From: Pyrus communis
Taxonomy: Eukaryota > Streptophyta > Magnoliopsida > Rosales > Rosaceae
Direction of reading: 5' to 3'
NCBI RefSeq assembly: GCF_963583255.1
Contig: NC_084813.1
Span: 13,502,001 to 13,566,000, forward strand
DNA length: 64,000 bases
This document shows positions 45,101-56,098 of this stretch, piece after piece; the first letter of the stretch is position 1, and each line of letters opens with the position of its first letter. Under the pieces are notes generated by a model. It was not told where the DNA came from. It ran no database searches and worked only from the letters and a program-made list of their open reading frames with translations. A program made the position numbers and the translations under genes.

Positions 45101-47308
45101 ATCTAGAATACTCAAAATTAAAGAGATATATGTATGTAAATACATACACAAGGAAGACATCAAGTTATAGCGACTACATAAAAGAGGATGACATTCCGTC
45201 ATGTTCGGAGTGTAGTGACTCTTTTTTCATGCGTCCAAATTCCTACTTTTTTTTTTTTCTTCTTCTTCATAAACGTGTTCAAAGCGTAACGCACTTTGAA
45301 ATTAAGCATGCAATATTTTTGGGTCAAGCCCAAACAACAACTAACGAATTAAATAAGTAAATACAAATATTAACGTAGAATAATCTACTTGTTTACTTGC
45401 TTAACAACCTAACGAATAAGTTATTAATATTACGGTCTGCACCCCACAAAACCGACAATTCACTGTTGTCTTGATAAGCAAGTAACAATTCCGAGGGTGC
45501 AATATTACCATCTTGCCCCTCAATGGGAAATACACATACCAGCCTCGATCGTACTCATTCACTACCTTCTGAGGCAACATCGTCAATAACATAAATTTTC
45601 TACATCATAATCTCAATCAAATATTTGTTCGCAATAATCTGCCATAAATCACAAGCTGCACATACAATATTTGTATTATATTTCGAAGGATACCATACTC
45701 CTAAACAGGAATGTAACCGTAGTTACCCATAATTCTAACAAAAGTATGTGTCCATTAAATATGCATTGTGCGTAAAATCTCCATACATCAACTCCAATGA
45801 TACCATAGTTAACCCGAAATTGTAACTGTGGTTACAAGTGACTAGAATGGAGATAAGGATATACTGCAACCATGCTACTGGTGGGACAAACACGATGCAA
45901 CTCGTCCACAAAGGTTTGAGTAACTTATTTCAAACTAATCGTTAATCTAGGGGTAGAAATGCAATACTGAACAACTTCTAATACTCAAAACCTTCATAAC
46001 GACTTCCAAAGGCTTGGAAGTGAAACATGTAACACGATGAAATATAAATACACCAAGATGATAATCTTGTCAGGTTTCTGTTTGCTGAATTTGTATAGAA
46101 GTCTAGGAGTAGTTTTCTCAAAAAGTCATCGTCCTCTGAACGCAATTAGAAAATTGTAGTTGCCCAAGGAAGTTTGAACTCTATATCCTCAATATCCCCA
46201 CAACATTAATCAAAAGCGGGGTGCATCTAGAGTGAGGATTCATTTAGAACACATCAAAGGGAGCCTCGATTTTATCTCTTCCCTACTTCCACATTTGATC
46301 ATGTCACAAAGAGAACTTCTAGATCACATCACCCGAAGAGGTTGACTACATCCCACTTCTATCTTAGTGGTCTTCACAAGTGTCTTGTTGTTGAAATTTC
46401 AGCACCCATTTTAAGGAAATAACTATTGCCAATACTTCAATTTTTAGAGCAAGAAGAATATTGTTTTCTACTTAAGTAAACAACCACCAATTGGAACATC
46501 ATATAAGCGTATCATTGGTTTAGCATCACGATTAATGAATTTCACATTGTTTACATATACAACATATCTCGAACTGAGCATATAAAAAGATACTTCCTAA
46601 CTCCATTCATACAAAATGATTAAAATCATTTGAACCATGTCTTGATAGATTAAAGGTAACTCTATATCGATACTCATATTTCCCAACTAAATAGAATAGG
46701 ACAGGCTGGAAGTGTGTGAGAGTAGATACACAATAGTGCACTTATAGATGCTAATTTAATTCTACTATTGCCTCTGACAGAACTTAGCTTGTTCCAAAAA
46801 GTAAATGTAATAAAAAGTTCTAAGATCAATGAAGATTTGGACACACTTTTCTACATAAGAGTCCCAATCAATATTCTAATGAAATTAGAAATTGTTAATT
46901 CTAGGTCATAAGTATGATGGTTCATCTTTAGCAGTCCTACCACCGAGAAACATAAGCATTAACATACTAAGAAAGTCTGAATCCGAATTGACTTGTCACA
47001 TCAATCGACAATCACCATGCATCATCAAAATCTCCACAGAGAAGTGTCATCTAGCCTTCGAAATAAGGTGATGATTGTTGACTTTAGGTCAATGAGTAAG
47101 ATGGTTCATTTCAAACGGTTCTAATCGTGAAAAGTCAAAGCAATACTCCGTCATGTTGCCATACCAACTTAACAAGGTGGTGGTATCCACGGTAAGATTT
47201 TTGGGATATAACGCCAAAAGTATACGTCCTCAAAATTTACAGTACTACTAACCAACTCTACGACACGAACTAAAAGGTCTTCACAGTTTCCTCGACACTC
47301 ATAACAAT
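45101..47308. other. Spacer without recognised genes
   Basis: No domain-bearing ORF is present. Two blocks share wording (AGTATGATGGTTCATCTTTAGC near 46911 and AGTAAGATGGTTCATTTCAA near 47095), suggesting a diverged duplication. The remaining sequence is uninformative to me. Confidence 0.4.
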
Positions 47309-47767
47309 CTAACAGTGAGATATCATCCCGCATTTCGATTCTAATGTCTCCCAATGCATGCAGTCTAATGACCCTATCATGCCTAGAAACCCACGGTCTT
47401 CATCTTTGCGAATGAGCCGATTCAGATCTTCTTGATTTGGCTCGCAGAGGTACTCGTCTTTGTAAGTATCAAGGCATGTAGACTCAGACATACCATGAGT
47501 TTCATCCATCGAATCAGCTGGGGAGCCATAGGCCATCATTCGGAGTGCAACAGTAACCTTCCGATGAGGTGAGAAACCAGGGTGGCCTACTCTGTCCCGC
47601 TTCTGTCGAAAGTATAGATTGACCTGCTGGACATCACGAAGTAAACGCTCGAAGACATGACGCCTTATCCAGAAATGAAGTCTGAAATCCTCTTCTGTGT
47701 ACACCGAGTTGGGGTTGAAGTAGTTGTTCATCAGATTGGCATACGACATCGCTCTGTTTCGTGGTTT
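47309..47767 (-). pseudogene. PIF/Harbinger transposase, downstream part
   Basis: On the minus strand it reads AMSYANLMNNYFNPNSVYTE, then FRLHFWIRRHVFERLLRDVQ, FRQKRDRVGHPGFSPHRKVT, MMAYGSPADSMDETHGMSES and GFLGMIGSLDCMHWE. This is the DDE_Tnp_4 domain; the first catalytic Asp lies in GSLDCMHW. Homology ends around 47345, so the rest of the catalytic domain is missing. Its N-terminal part is 10.6 kb away at 58373-58595. The reading frame is continuous across the target site of the retrotransposon between them. The transposase would cut and paste Harbinger elements; this copy is truncated. Confidence 0.88.
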
Positions 47768-47772
47768 GTAAG

Positions 47773-50042
47773 TGATAGGAGCATATTCATGCGACTTAAA
47801 TGGCTTGTTCTCATGCATTTACGTTATGTTTCTCTCGTTATTTTAGTCCTTTATGCTTCTTTTGTGTGTTTTCAGGTTCTATGGGCCTAGGGAGCAAGAA
47901 AGTGCATTTTGAGGCCATTTGGAGCATTTTTGGGCATGGATTGGATAGCTTATCCATGGAGCCAAGAGGATGGACGAATTTGAAGGCCTTGTATGCACTT
48001 GAAGACACAAAACAATGGCTCTAGCCCAATCAAACACATTATGCCATACAAACCAACCTATTTTAGGCCCATTCTATGTACTTAAACCCTAGCCCTTTAA
48101 ACTAATTCATTTATCACTTATCAAACCATTCACTTATCACTCACCACATATCATTCACTTATCACTTAACATATCATTCATTTATTTCACTTCCATACTC
48201 CTCTTAATTCCACATGCATTCTCACACATGCACATCATTCACTCACATTTCCACCATTCATTCTTTATTCCTTTCCAAACATCTCACATGCATTTCCACC
48301 TTCCTACTTCATCATTTCACCACATTCTCCCTCTTTAACTCACATGCATTCATCATAATTCACAACACAAAACAACTTCATTGCCGTGGGTTCCCATTTC
48401 CTTTCCAAACATCTCACATGCATTTCTTCATTATTTCCTAACCCTACATGCATTATTTATTGCATCTTCACATGCATTCACACACAGTTTACACATTCAA
48501 ACCGTGAGCTCCCATTCCTATATGCCATTTTCAGATTTCCACCCACTAACCTAGTCATCAACACATGCACTTCCACCTTTCATCCACAATGATTCATGAT
48601 TCATTCACTTTGCATCCTTTAAATCACATACTTTTCCATCATTAATTAGCCACTTGCATCTTAAACAAACAACCATATGTTCCCTCCACTACTCCTATAA
48701 ATACCCTTGCATTCATTCATTCAAGAACATCTCATTTCATACACAACACACCACAAACACTTCCATTCATTCTCTTTGCCGTGAGTCCCCTTATAATCCA
48801 AAAACCATCTTTCCATTTCCACCACTTCCCAACCCTCCAAACCACTCCTCTACCATTTCCATAATCCCCCAAACCTCACCTTAGACCTTGTGCTACAATA
48901 ACGAGGAAGATAAGAGGGCCTAAACGTTCATACAATTCAAGTTTGAGTTGTTGGAATGTTTAGGTGTTTCTTTGATTTCAAAGTTTAAATTCAATTCTCT
49001 TTGTTTTGTACGTATGAGGAATGGAAGAGAAGAGTGCCTAAACGTTCATACAATTCAAGTTTGAGTTGTTGGAATGTTTAGGTGTTTCTTTAATTTCAAA
49101 GTTATGAGGAAATAAACCCCCCTTTAGCTAGGGGGTGATTCGAAATAAATGTTTATATTTGCAATATGAATTGATTACTTTTAATTACGTTTCATAAGTT
49201 GTGAATTCAATTTGTTTAACTATTTGATTGATATCCTATTTATGTATGTTTATTGAGAATGAACGCTTAATTTTCATGCATGAATATGACGCTAGAATAT
49301 AAGTGAGTTTCACGTAATAGTTATGAACTTATATTCACAAGTAGTGGAGGTTGCTTATAAACAATCGCGTTAAACAAATTCTTGGCATAAGTTTCATGCA
49401 ATCATAGTAACGAATGCCTCGTCAACACTTATAGTTTTCATGTTGCTTAATGATTCTTGCTTGTATCTCTATTATGCAATTCATGTAGGGAACTTGTGAG
49501 GAATGCTTTGGATTGTCGTATGCAATCATCCAATTCATTAACTTAAGGAAAACTTGACGGTTAATTTAAGCGGACCTAATTAACCCGGGGCGTTGAGAAT
49601 TAATGATTTGTTGAAATGCAATTGGAAATCTTTTTATTATGCAAGTGTAACATGTATGGAGATGAACCCCTTAGCTATTCTATCATCCATTCATTCCATT
49701 TCATCAATTCCATATTTACATTCTGTTTTAATTTGTTCATTTAATTTAATTTCGTATAAACTTAAATCCCCCTTTACTTTAATGTCAATTTAGTTAGAAA
49801 TCATTTTAGTTTGTGTTTTTTTAAAGCATTTTGAGTTTTTGGTTTGTCTTAGTGTTTTAAACTTTAATTTTGCATTCTTTGAGTCTAGTTTAGTGTTTTA
49901 AACTTTATTTTACGTTTTTGAGTCAGTTTCCAAGAGATTTGCATTCCCTCCTAATCCCCGGTCCAGAACGATCCCTACTTATACATATACTACAATTGAT
50001 AAAAAAGAGGGTTTAATTTGTGTGCGTATAAATCTCGCATCA
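47773..50042 (+). repeat. 5' LTR of the 10.6-kb element
   Basis: It starts TGATAGGAGCATATTCATGC and ends AAATCTCGCATCA. A TATAAATA box at 48696-48703 marks the likely start of transcription. The middle is strongly C/A-rich with many CACATGCATT units. An inner direct duplication (CCTAAACGTTCATACAATTC near 48918 and 49037) is also present. It matches the 3' LTR at a constant offset of 8326 bases up to an A-run near 50000 that is one base longer here. Confidence 0.95.
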
Positions 50043-50047
50043 AATTT

Positions 50048-50065
50048 TGGCGCCGTTGCCGGGGA
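50048..50065 (+). promoter_or_regulatory. Primer-binding site complementary to tRNA-Asp
   Basis: TGGCGCCGTTGCCGGGGA starts five bases after the LTR. It is the complement of the 3' end of plant tRNA-Asp(GUC) including CCA, the primer used by Athila-type Gypsy elements. The next bases already belong to an inverted internal copy, which overlaps the primer site by two bases. Confidence 0.9.
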
Positions 50066-50238
50066 ATTGGTCCTTGAATGGAAGGTGATACTTGAAGTGA
50101 ACCGGCATTGGTTTGAATTCTAGTGTAGGTGCCTGATTCATAAAAAACAGCAAGTTAGTATAAAATCTAATGGAATTTGAAAAAAAATACTTACTTGTTT
50201 TGTCCGACAAGAACTCAATGACAAACACCACTCCTTTG
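50064..50238 (-). repeat. Inverted copy (175 bp) of the pol-like fragment
   Basis: This stretch is the exact reverse complement of 51996-52170 as far as I can read (for example CTTGAATGGAAGGTGATACT against its mirror near 52150). It therefore cannot be an ancient homology. It joins the primer site on its left at a shared GAA/GGAATT and is followed within 11 bases by a truncated LTR. Confidence 0.93.
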
Positions 50239-50248
50239 TGTATAAATC

Positions 50249-51553
50249 TCTCATTTCATACACAACACACCACAAACACTTCCATTCCTTCTCTTTGCCG
50301 TGAGTCCCCTTAGAATCCAAAACCATCTTTCCATTTCCATCACTCCTCACTCCATTCCACATTTCCATAATCCCCCAAACCTCACCTTAGACCTTGTGCT
50401 ACAACAACGAGGAAGAGAAGAGGACCTAAACGTTCATACAATTCAAGTTTGAGTTGTTGGAATGTTTAGGTGATTCTTTGATTTCAATGTTTCATTTTAA
50501 TTCTCTTTGTTTTGTACGTATAAGGAATGGAAGAGAAGAGTGCCTAAACGTTCATACAATTCAAGTTTGAGTTGTTGGAATGTTTAGGTGTTTCTTTGAT
50601 TTCAACGTAATGAGGAACTAAAACCCCCTTTAGCTAGGGGGTGATTCGAAATAAATGTTTATGCTTGCATTTTGATTTGATTACTTCTAATTGCGTTTCA
50701 TAAGTTGTGGTTCAATTTGTTTAACCGTTTGATTGATAACTTATTTATGTATGTTTATTGAGAGTGTACACTTAATTTTCATGCATGAATATGACGCTAG
50801 AATATAAGTGAGTTTCACCTAATAGTTACGAACTTATATTCACAAGTAGTGGAGGTTGCTTATAAACAATCGCGTTAAATGAATTCTTGGCATAAGTTTC
50901 ATGCGTATTCCATAGTAACGAATGCCTCGTCAACACTTAAAGTTTTCATGATGCTTAATGATTTTTGATTGTATCTTTATTGTGCTTTTCACGTAAAGGA
51001 CTTTTGGAGAATGTTGTGAATTGCGTTGCGCTAACCCATCCAATTCATTAACTTAAGGAAAACTTGACGGTTAATTTAAGCGGACCTAATTGACCTGGGG
51101 CGTTGAGAATTAATGATTTGTTGAAATGCAATTGGAAATCTTTTTATTATGCAAGTGTAACATGTATGGAGATGAACCCCTTAGCTATTCTATCATCCAT
51201 TCATTCCATTTCATCAATTCCATATTTACATTCTGTTTTAATTTGTTCATTTAATTTAATTTCGTATAAACTTAAATCCCCCTTTACTTTAATGTCAATT
51301 TAGTTAGAAATCATTTTAGTTTGTGTTTTTTTTAAAGCATTTTGAGTTTTTGGTTTGTCTTAGTGTTTTAAACTTTAATTTTGCATTCTTTGAGTCTAGT
51401 TTAGTGTTTTAAACTTTATTTTACGTTTTTGAGTCAGTTTCCAAGAGATTTGCATTCCCTCCTAATCCCCGGTCCAGAACGATCCCTACTTATACATATA
51501 CTACAATTTGACAAAAAGAGGGTTTAATTTGTGTGCGTATAAATCTCGCATCA
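50249..51553 (+). repeat. 5'-truncated third LTR inside the element
   Basis: From CTCATTTCATACACAAC to TCTCGCATCA it matches the last 1.3 kb of the flanking LTRs (48731-50042), with modest differences such as TTTCATGCGTATTCCATAG. It is followed by AATTTTGTCATTGAG, not by a primer site. It is more diverged from the outer LTRs than they are from each other, so it comes from a sister element. Confidence 0.92.
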
Positions 51554-51591
51554 AATTTTGTCATTGAGAATTTGAAACCACCAATGCTTTC

Positions 51592-52182
51592 ATGTTGAGA
51601 AGTGACAAGGAGGTTGGAACGGACCCTCAACCATCAAAATCAAATCACAAGGAAGAGGAATACACCCAACCCACGGAAAGGGTGGAAACACCTTTACCGG
51701 AGGCACCTATTGCTCCTATGCCATCTAATACAGGTATGGTTGTTCCAAATTTCATTATTTTTAACCCCGTTCTAACAAGTATCCCTATTCCTTGCAAATT
51801 CATGACTTCCAAGGAAGAAGAAGGTGAAAAAGACATCTTGGAAGCCCTTCCAAAGGTGACAAGTAGGGAATGTCATGAATTCATCAAAGAGGACGTTCTT
51901 GAAACCACAAAATCCAAAGAAGTTAAATTTGATGACATTGGACAAGTCATAACCATCACTTGCAATCTGACCAAGTCCAATATCCCTGAAACTTTCAAAG
52001 GAGTGGTGTTTGTCATTGAGTTCTTGTCGGACAAAACAAGTAAGTATTTTTTTTCAAATTCCATTAGATTTTATACTAACTTGCTGTTTTTTATGAATCA
52101 GGCACCTACACTAGAATTCAAACCAATGCCGGTTCACTTCAAGTATCACCTTCCATTCAAGGACCAATTCCATACCGTTTGA
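51592..52182 (+). CDS. Gypsy polyprotein fragment (protease/RT-linker region), 196 codons
   Basis: The ORF opens MLRSDKEVGTDPQPSK with an acidic, Lys/Pro-rich first half. Near residue 170 it reads APTLEFKPMPVHFKYHL, similar to the linker (PxLExKPLPxHLKYA) that precedes RT in Athila/Tat-group Gypsy elements. No protease or RT catalytic motif is present, and the reading ends shortly after that linker, just before an A-rich run at 52195-52219. The likely role is remnant polyprotein only. Residues around 135-155 (KYFFSNSIRFYTNLLFF) are unusually hydrophobic and come from a segment with splice-like borders. Its 3' third is also present inverted at 50064-50238. Confidence 0.5.
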   Translation: MLRSDKEVGTDPQPSKSNHKEEEYTQPTERVETPLPEAPIAPMPSNTGMVVPNFIIFNPVLTSIPIPCKFMTSKEEEGEKDILEALPKVTSRECHEFIKEDVLETTKSKEVKFDDIGQVITITCNLTKSNIPETFKGVVFVIEFLSDKTSKYFFSNSIRFYTNLLFFMNQAPTLEFKPMPVHFKYHLPFKDQFHTV

Positions 52183-52194
52183 TTTTATTTATGT

Positions 52195-52202
52195 TAAAAA
52201 AA

Positions 52203-52234
<32 letters not shown>

Positions 52235-52245
52235 AAGAAATAAAG
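52195..52245. repeat. A-rich run at an internal junction
   Basis: A run of about 24 A followed by AAAAG repeats separates the pol-like fragment from the antisense ORF, where RT, RNase H and integrase would be expected. Confidence 0.8.
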
Positions 52246-52272
52246 ATACTAAACATGGAGAAAGGTGGAGCT

Positions 52273-52953
52273 TCACAAAGGTTGTTTGCGTGAAGCCCCA
52301 CTACGAGGCGCAGAAGCGGAAGGCGCAGAAGCGGGAGGCATAGAAGCGGGAGGCATCGGAGCGGAAGCCATCGGAGCGGGAGGCATCGGAGCTAGAGCAT
52401 TCCAGGCCTCAATACTTGGCCAAGCGCTGGATGACCCAGGAAAAAGGTGCCTCTGGAGATAAGACGCAAGCCTTTGACGGTCACTGTGAATTCGACCCTC
52501 AGATTCTTGCAGCTCATCAAGCTTCCTCTTCATGCCTGCCGAATAGTTATTTGCAAGCACATGCAAACTTCTATTCTCGTACTTAAGCTGTTTGATTTCC
52601 TGCTTAAGACTTTCCACCTCTGCCATCAACGATTCCACTTGGCGGGACCGAGCAAGCAGGCGTAGGCCCATGTTGGACACAGAGCTCGCACACTGAACAC
52701 TAAGTGCGAGGGACTCTTGAACGGCCAACTCATCGGACCGTCCTGACAGCAGCCTACTATCTTTTGGAGTGAGGAGGTTCCTAGCTACTATTGTAGCTGT
52801 TGTGGCGTCCTGCATCACAGAGTCTTCACCTGAAAGAGGACCGTTAGAAGATAAAAAAGAAGGACTCCATACATTACCTTGACGGGGCGCAACCGGATCG
52901 CTGCTAAGACTCAAATCTAAGCTAAGGTTCGATGAGTTTGCCATTTTTTTCAA
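52273..52953 (-). CDS. Antisense coiled-coil ORF of the retrotransposon, 226 codons
   Basis: Uninterrupted minus-strand ORF, starting at MKKM (52953) or at MANSSN (12 bases later). The first 100 residues are Ser-rich (SNLSLDLSLSSDP). Residues about 105-175 have heptad-like spacing (QVESLMAEVESLKQEIKQLK, MKRKLDELQESEGRI), predicting a coiled coil. The last 40 residues are a Pro/Ala/Met repeat (APMPPAPMASAPMPP) produced by 15-base DNA repeats at 52315-52395. It has no enzyme motif. Extra antisense ORFs near the 3' end are known in plant Gypsy elements, especially the Tat group; their function is not established. A TTATAGA sequence on the minus strand at 53061-53069 could be its own TATA box about 110 bases upstream. 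It may make a real protein, as the frame is open in an otherwise gutted element. Confidence 0.6.
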   Translation of the reverse strand: MKKMANSSNLSLDLSLSSDPVAPRQGNVWSPSFLSSNGPLSGEDSVMQDATTATIVARNLLTPKDSRLLSGRSDELAVQESLALSVQCASSVSNMGLRLLARSRQVESLMAEVESLKQEIKQLKYENRSLHVLANNYSAGMKRKLDELQESEGRIHSDRQRLASYLQRHLFPGSSSAWPSIEAWNALAPMPPAPMASAPMPPASMPPASAPSASAPRSGASRKQPL

Positions 52954-55307
52954 AAGTGTTCAAAGAGAATGGGTGGATGGAGTTAAATTTAGAAGGGTCG
53001 GAGACGGTTTTCAAGAATGGGAAATCTTCAGAGTGTGTATGTTGGCGGTGATCGATAGCTCTATAAGAAGCCAAGGCGACGCGTCCACCAATTCAAAAAG
53101 CCGGAATTTCCGGCGTAATCAAGGCGACGCGTTCTCGACTTTTCAGAAGACGCGTTCAGCTTTGTCAAAAGATTTCTGACAAAGCTGAAAGCACGTGGAG
53201 GCCATCATCGCAACTACACATCTTTAGCCGACAAACGCAAAGTCCGGCGACGCTTTCTCTGCTTTTCAGAAAACGCGTGCAGCTTTGTCAAAAGGAGCCG
53301 CATCTGCACTACCACGTGTCGTTCAGAAAGCGAAAGGGCGTCGTTCAGAAATCGAAGGGGCGCCTACTCAGAAATCGAAGAGGCGTATTCAAAGATCGAA
53401 GAGGCGCCACTATTTCAAAAAGCCAGAGTTGCGGGATCAAAACGTTTGTCGACAAAGGTAAAAAGTACCACCACTTGCTATTATCTCTATATATGTCGAC
53501 CTTCGTATTTTATGGCAGGGCAAACCTGAAGAAAATGCCCAACTCTCCCTCACCTCTGAGGGCGCACTCCCAGCAAAGCCTTTCGAAATACTCAATTCTT
53601 TCTTCTTCCCCAAAGATGATACCAGATGCCTGGAGTACAGATGACCCAGGAGGAAACGGCGGATTGAAGTGTGCTGATTCATTCACCGCTTCTTCAAAAG
53701 CAAAGGTATCTCATATCATCAAGGTCAAAAGCAAAAGTATCTCATATCATGCTCTTTCCCTGTCTTTTTCTTTGTCCTTGTTCTTACTCGCATGGCAAAG
53801 TAAAAGAAGCAATCAGCCGGCACTTGGAGTCAGTCTTCCGATCTGGAGCCAACTGCCTGGAATCTATTCCTGATTGCTTACCTAGCGTTGCTCTCGAGTA
53901 GTCATCTTCAACGGTTGATACACTTCCGGAGAAGGGACCACTTCTGCAAAGGGGAGCGAGTAAGGCAAGTGAAAATGATACATTGAAGCATGTGGAGACA
54001 AACATAGGCTGAGTTATCCTCCAACTCTTTTCAATACGAATTGGAAAGATTGAACAAAGAAACAGACCAAAAGGGTAAGCTCAGACCTTCGGGGAAGACC
54101 AAAAGAATCCTCCAGCCCAGTAGCACAAAGGAAAATCAACAAGTGGAGGAGATCAAAAGATTCCTGCTGCCCAGTTCAAGAAGTAGCACAAAGGAAAATC
54201 AACGATGGGCAGAAACCAGTTCAAGAGTAAGCCTGTGGAATCACAAAGATCAAAGCCTCAATGCAATTACCAAGGAGAAGATGGAATTTACACTCTATAA
54301 CCAGATTTGCGTCTCTAAACTCTTCTCTTTGTTAATTACATTATGCCATGTTTAGTATGTTTAAGTGTTTTTTTTGTGTATTTACTTATGCTTTGTGTGA
54401 ATCTATGCTTAAAACATTGAGGACAATGTTTGATTTAAGTGTGGGGGGGTAACTAAGTATATTTGATGCAAATTCATGGGATTTATTCGCCTATCACTTC
54501 ACATGTTGTTTCTCACTGTTTTAAAACTGTTTTAGTGTGTTTTGTCTTAAAAATTCGAAAATCCCATAAAAATTTGAAAAAATTGTTTTGAAAAACCCAA
54601 AAAGAGTTGTTTTAAAGTTGTTTTTGTGTGTGTGTTTGTGTCTTAGGATACCTTCCAACACAATGTTAAGGATTTGGTTTGTAATTGCATGACTGTTAAA
54701 AAGAGTTATAAACATAGAGAAAAGTTTGATTTACTCTTGGTATATGCTTGGTTATGGTTATAATGTATGACTTCACATGCAATCATAAAAGAAAATTTAG
54801 TTTTTGTAACATGCCTGAAGGAAGGAACTCAAACAAATGCTACAACCCTGAGAGACTTGAGCCTATAACGTTCTTTGGAGAGTATAATCTGTGATTTCTT
54901 GTTTTCTAAAATCGTTGCATGATCTCATTATTCTTTGCTTGGTTACTACTTAGAAGGCGTTTCATCATATAGTTCCAAATGCTAGAACTCATGCCCATTT
55001 CATTCAAAGCATGTTATTGATTTGCATAACATATATCAAGATGAAGTTGTGTAGTTGCCACCATAGCCAAATAGCCTCGCTTCCCATATTTCGTATATGT
55101 TGTAAGTTTTACCCCCGTTGAGCCATGTTAACCCATGTTCTTTGTTTACCCACTTTATCTTCACCTAACCTAGAATATGACCGTCCTTACCCTTGTTCTT
55201 AAAAGATAGTGAGCATGACTTAATTGAATTCCTTTTGAGTTACATTATGAAAGAAAATAAGTGTGGGGGAGAGAATGTTTAAGTGTTTTTGTTTTGAGAT
55301 TCAAAAG

Positions 55308-55351
<44 letters not shown>

Positions 55352-56098
55352 TAATAAGTGATTGAAGAAAGGTTCCAAAACACCAATTCTGGGCGTAAAT
55401 TGTCTAAATTCTCCCTTTTTGTTCAAAAGTTGAGTTTTCATTCAAAAGTGAATTCTAAGTTGATTAAAATGCTTTGCTCACTATTTCTTTAAGAACCTTT
55501 GTTTTCCATATCCCTTCTTTATCCACATACCCCAAGCCCCGTTACAACCCTTGACTTCTATCTTGAGTGTTGTGTATTTCAATTTGTGGAGTTTGAACTT
55601 GGTATGAGCTTATGGTGTCACTGGTTCTCGCGTCTAAGTAGTAGCATTCCATTCATGAGATCATATCTAAACTTGATTATTAACTCCAGAATTTGCGTTC
55701 TTTGTGATACATATATGTGAGTGTCGTTTTCATGTTTACATCAATCTTCTCACATATGACTAGATTAGGGTGTGTAGTTAGAAAATCTGAGTAAAAATTG
55801 AGTGCATATCTTGAAAGGAATTGAGCAAATTCTCTAAGGCATGTTACTACATTCAAAACATGGTTTTAAATGCTTAATTGTGAACTAGTATATGGTGACT
55901 ATGATTAAGAATGTACTTAAATGTGAAGATGACTAAAATCTGTGAGAATGATGATTTTTAACTTGTCATGTGCATTGGAAATCCCTAAGACGGTTGTTGG
56001 AAGGTTTAGGTTGTGTTTTACGTGTTTAGTGTCGTTTTGTTTATTTGTTTTTATTCTGTTTTGCTCGAGGACTAGCAAAAGCTAAGTGTGGGGGTATT
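52954..56098 (+). other. Non-coding 3' interior of the retrotransposon
   Basis: Includes GCGACGCG and CAGAAATCGAAG repeats (53080-53420). The 198-codon ORF at 53277-53873 shows no domain and is probably chance. Purine tracts AAGTGTGGGGGGG (54438), AAGTGTGGGGGAGAG (55258) and CTAAGTGTGGGGG (56082) follow, the last abutting the 3' LTR as the polypurine tract. An A-run lies at 55310-55344. Confidence 0.6.

Noticed and set aside
48214..48884. Set of His/Ser/Thr-rich ORFs
   Set aside because: They derive from CACATGCATT-rich LTR sequence and recur unchanged in the 3' LTR.
52040..52101. GTAAGT...CTAAC...CAG segment in the pol-like ORF, resembling the intron of Ogre elements
   Set aside because: It is only 62 bases, and removing it would shift the frame of the conserved linker that follows, while the unspliced ORF reads through. 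Kept as a curiosity only.
53277..53873. 198-codon plus-strand ORF in the retrotransposon
   Set aside because: No domain is recognisable, it begins within short DNA repeats, and an overlapping ORF exists in another frame; likely chance.
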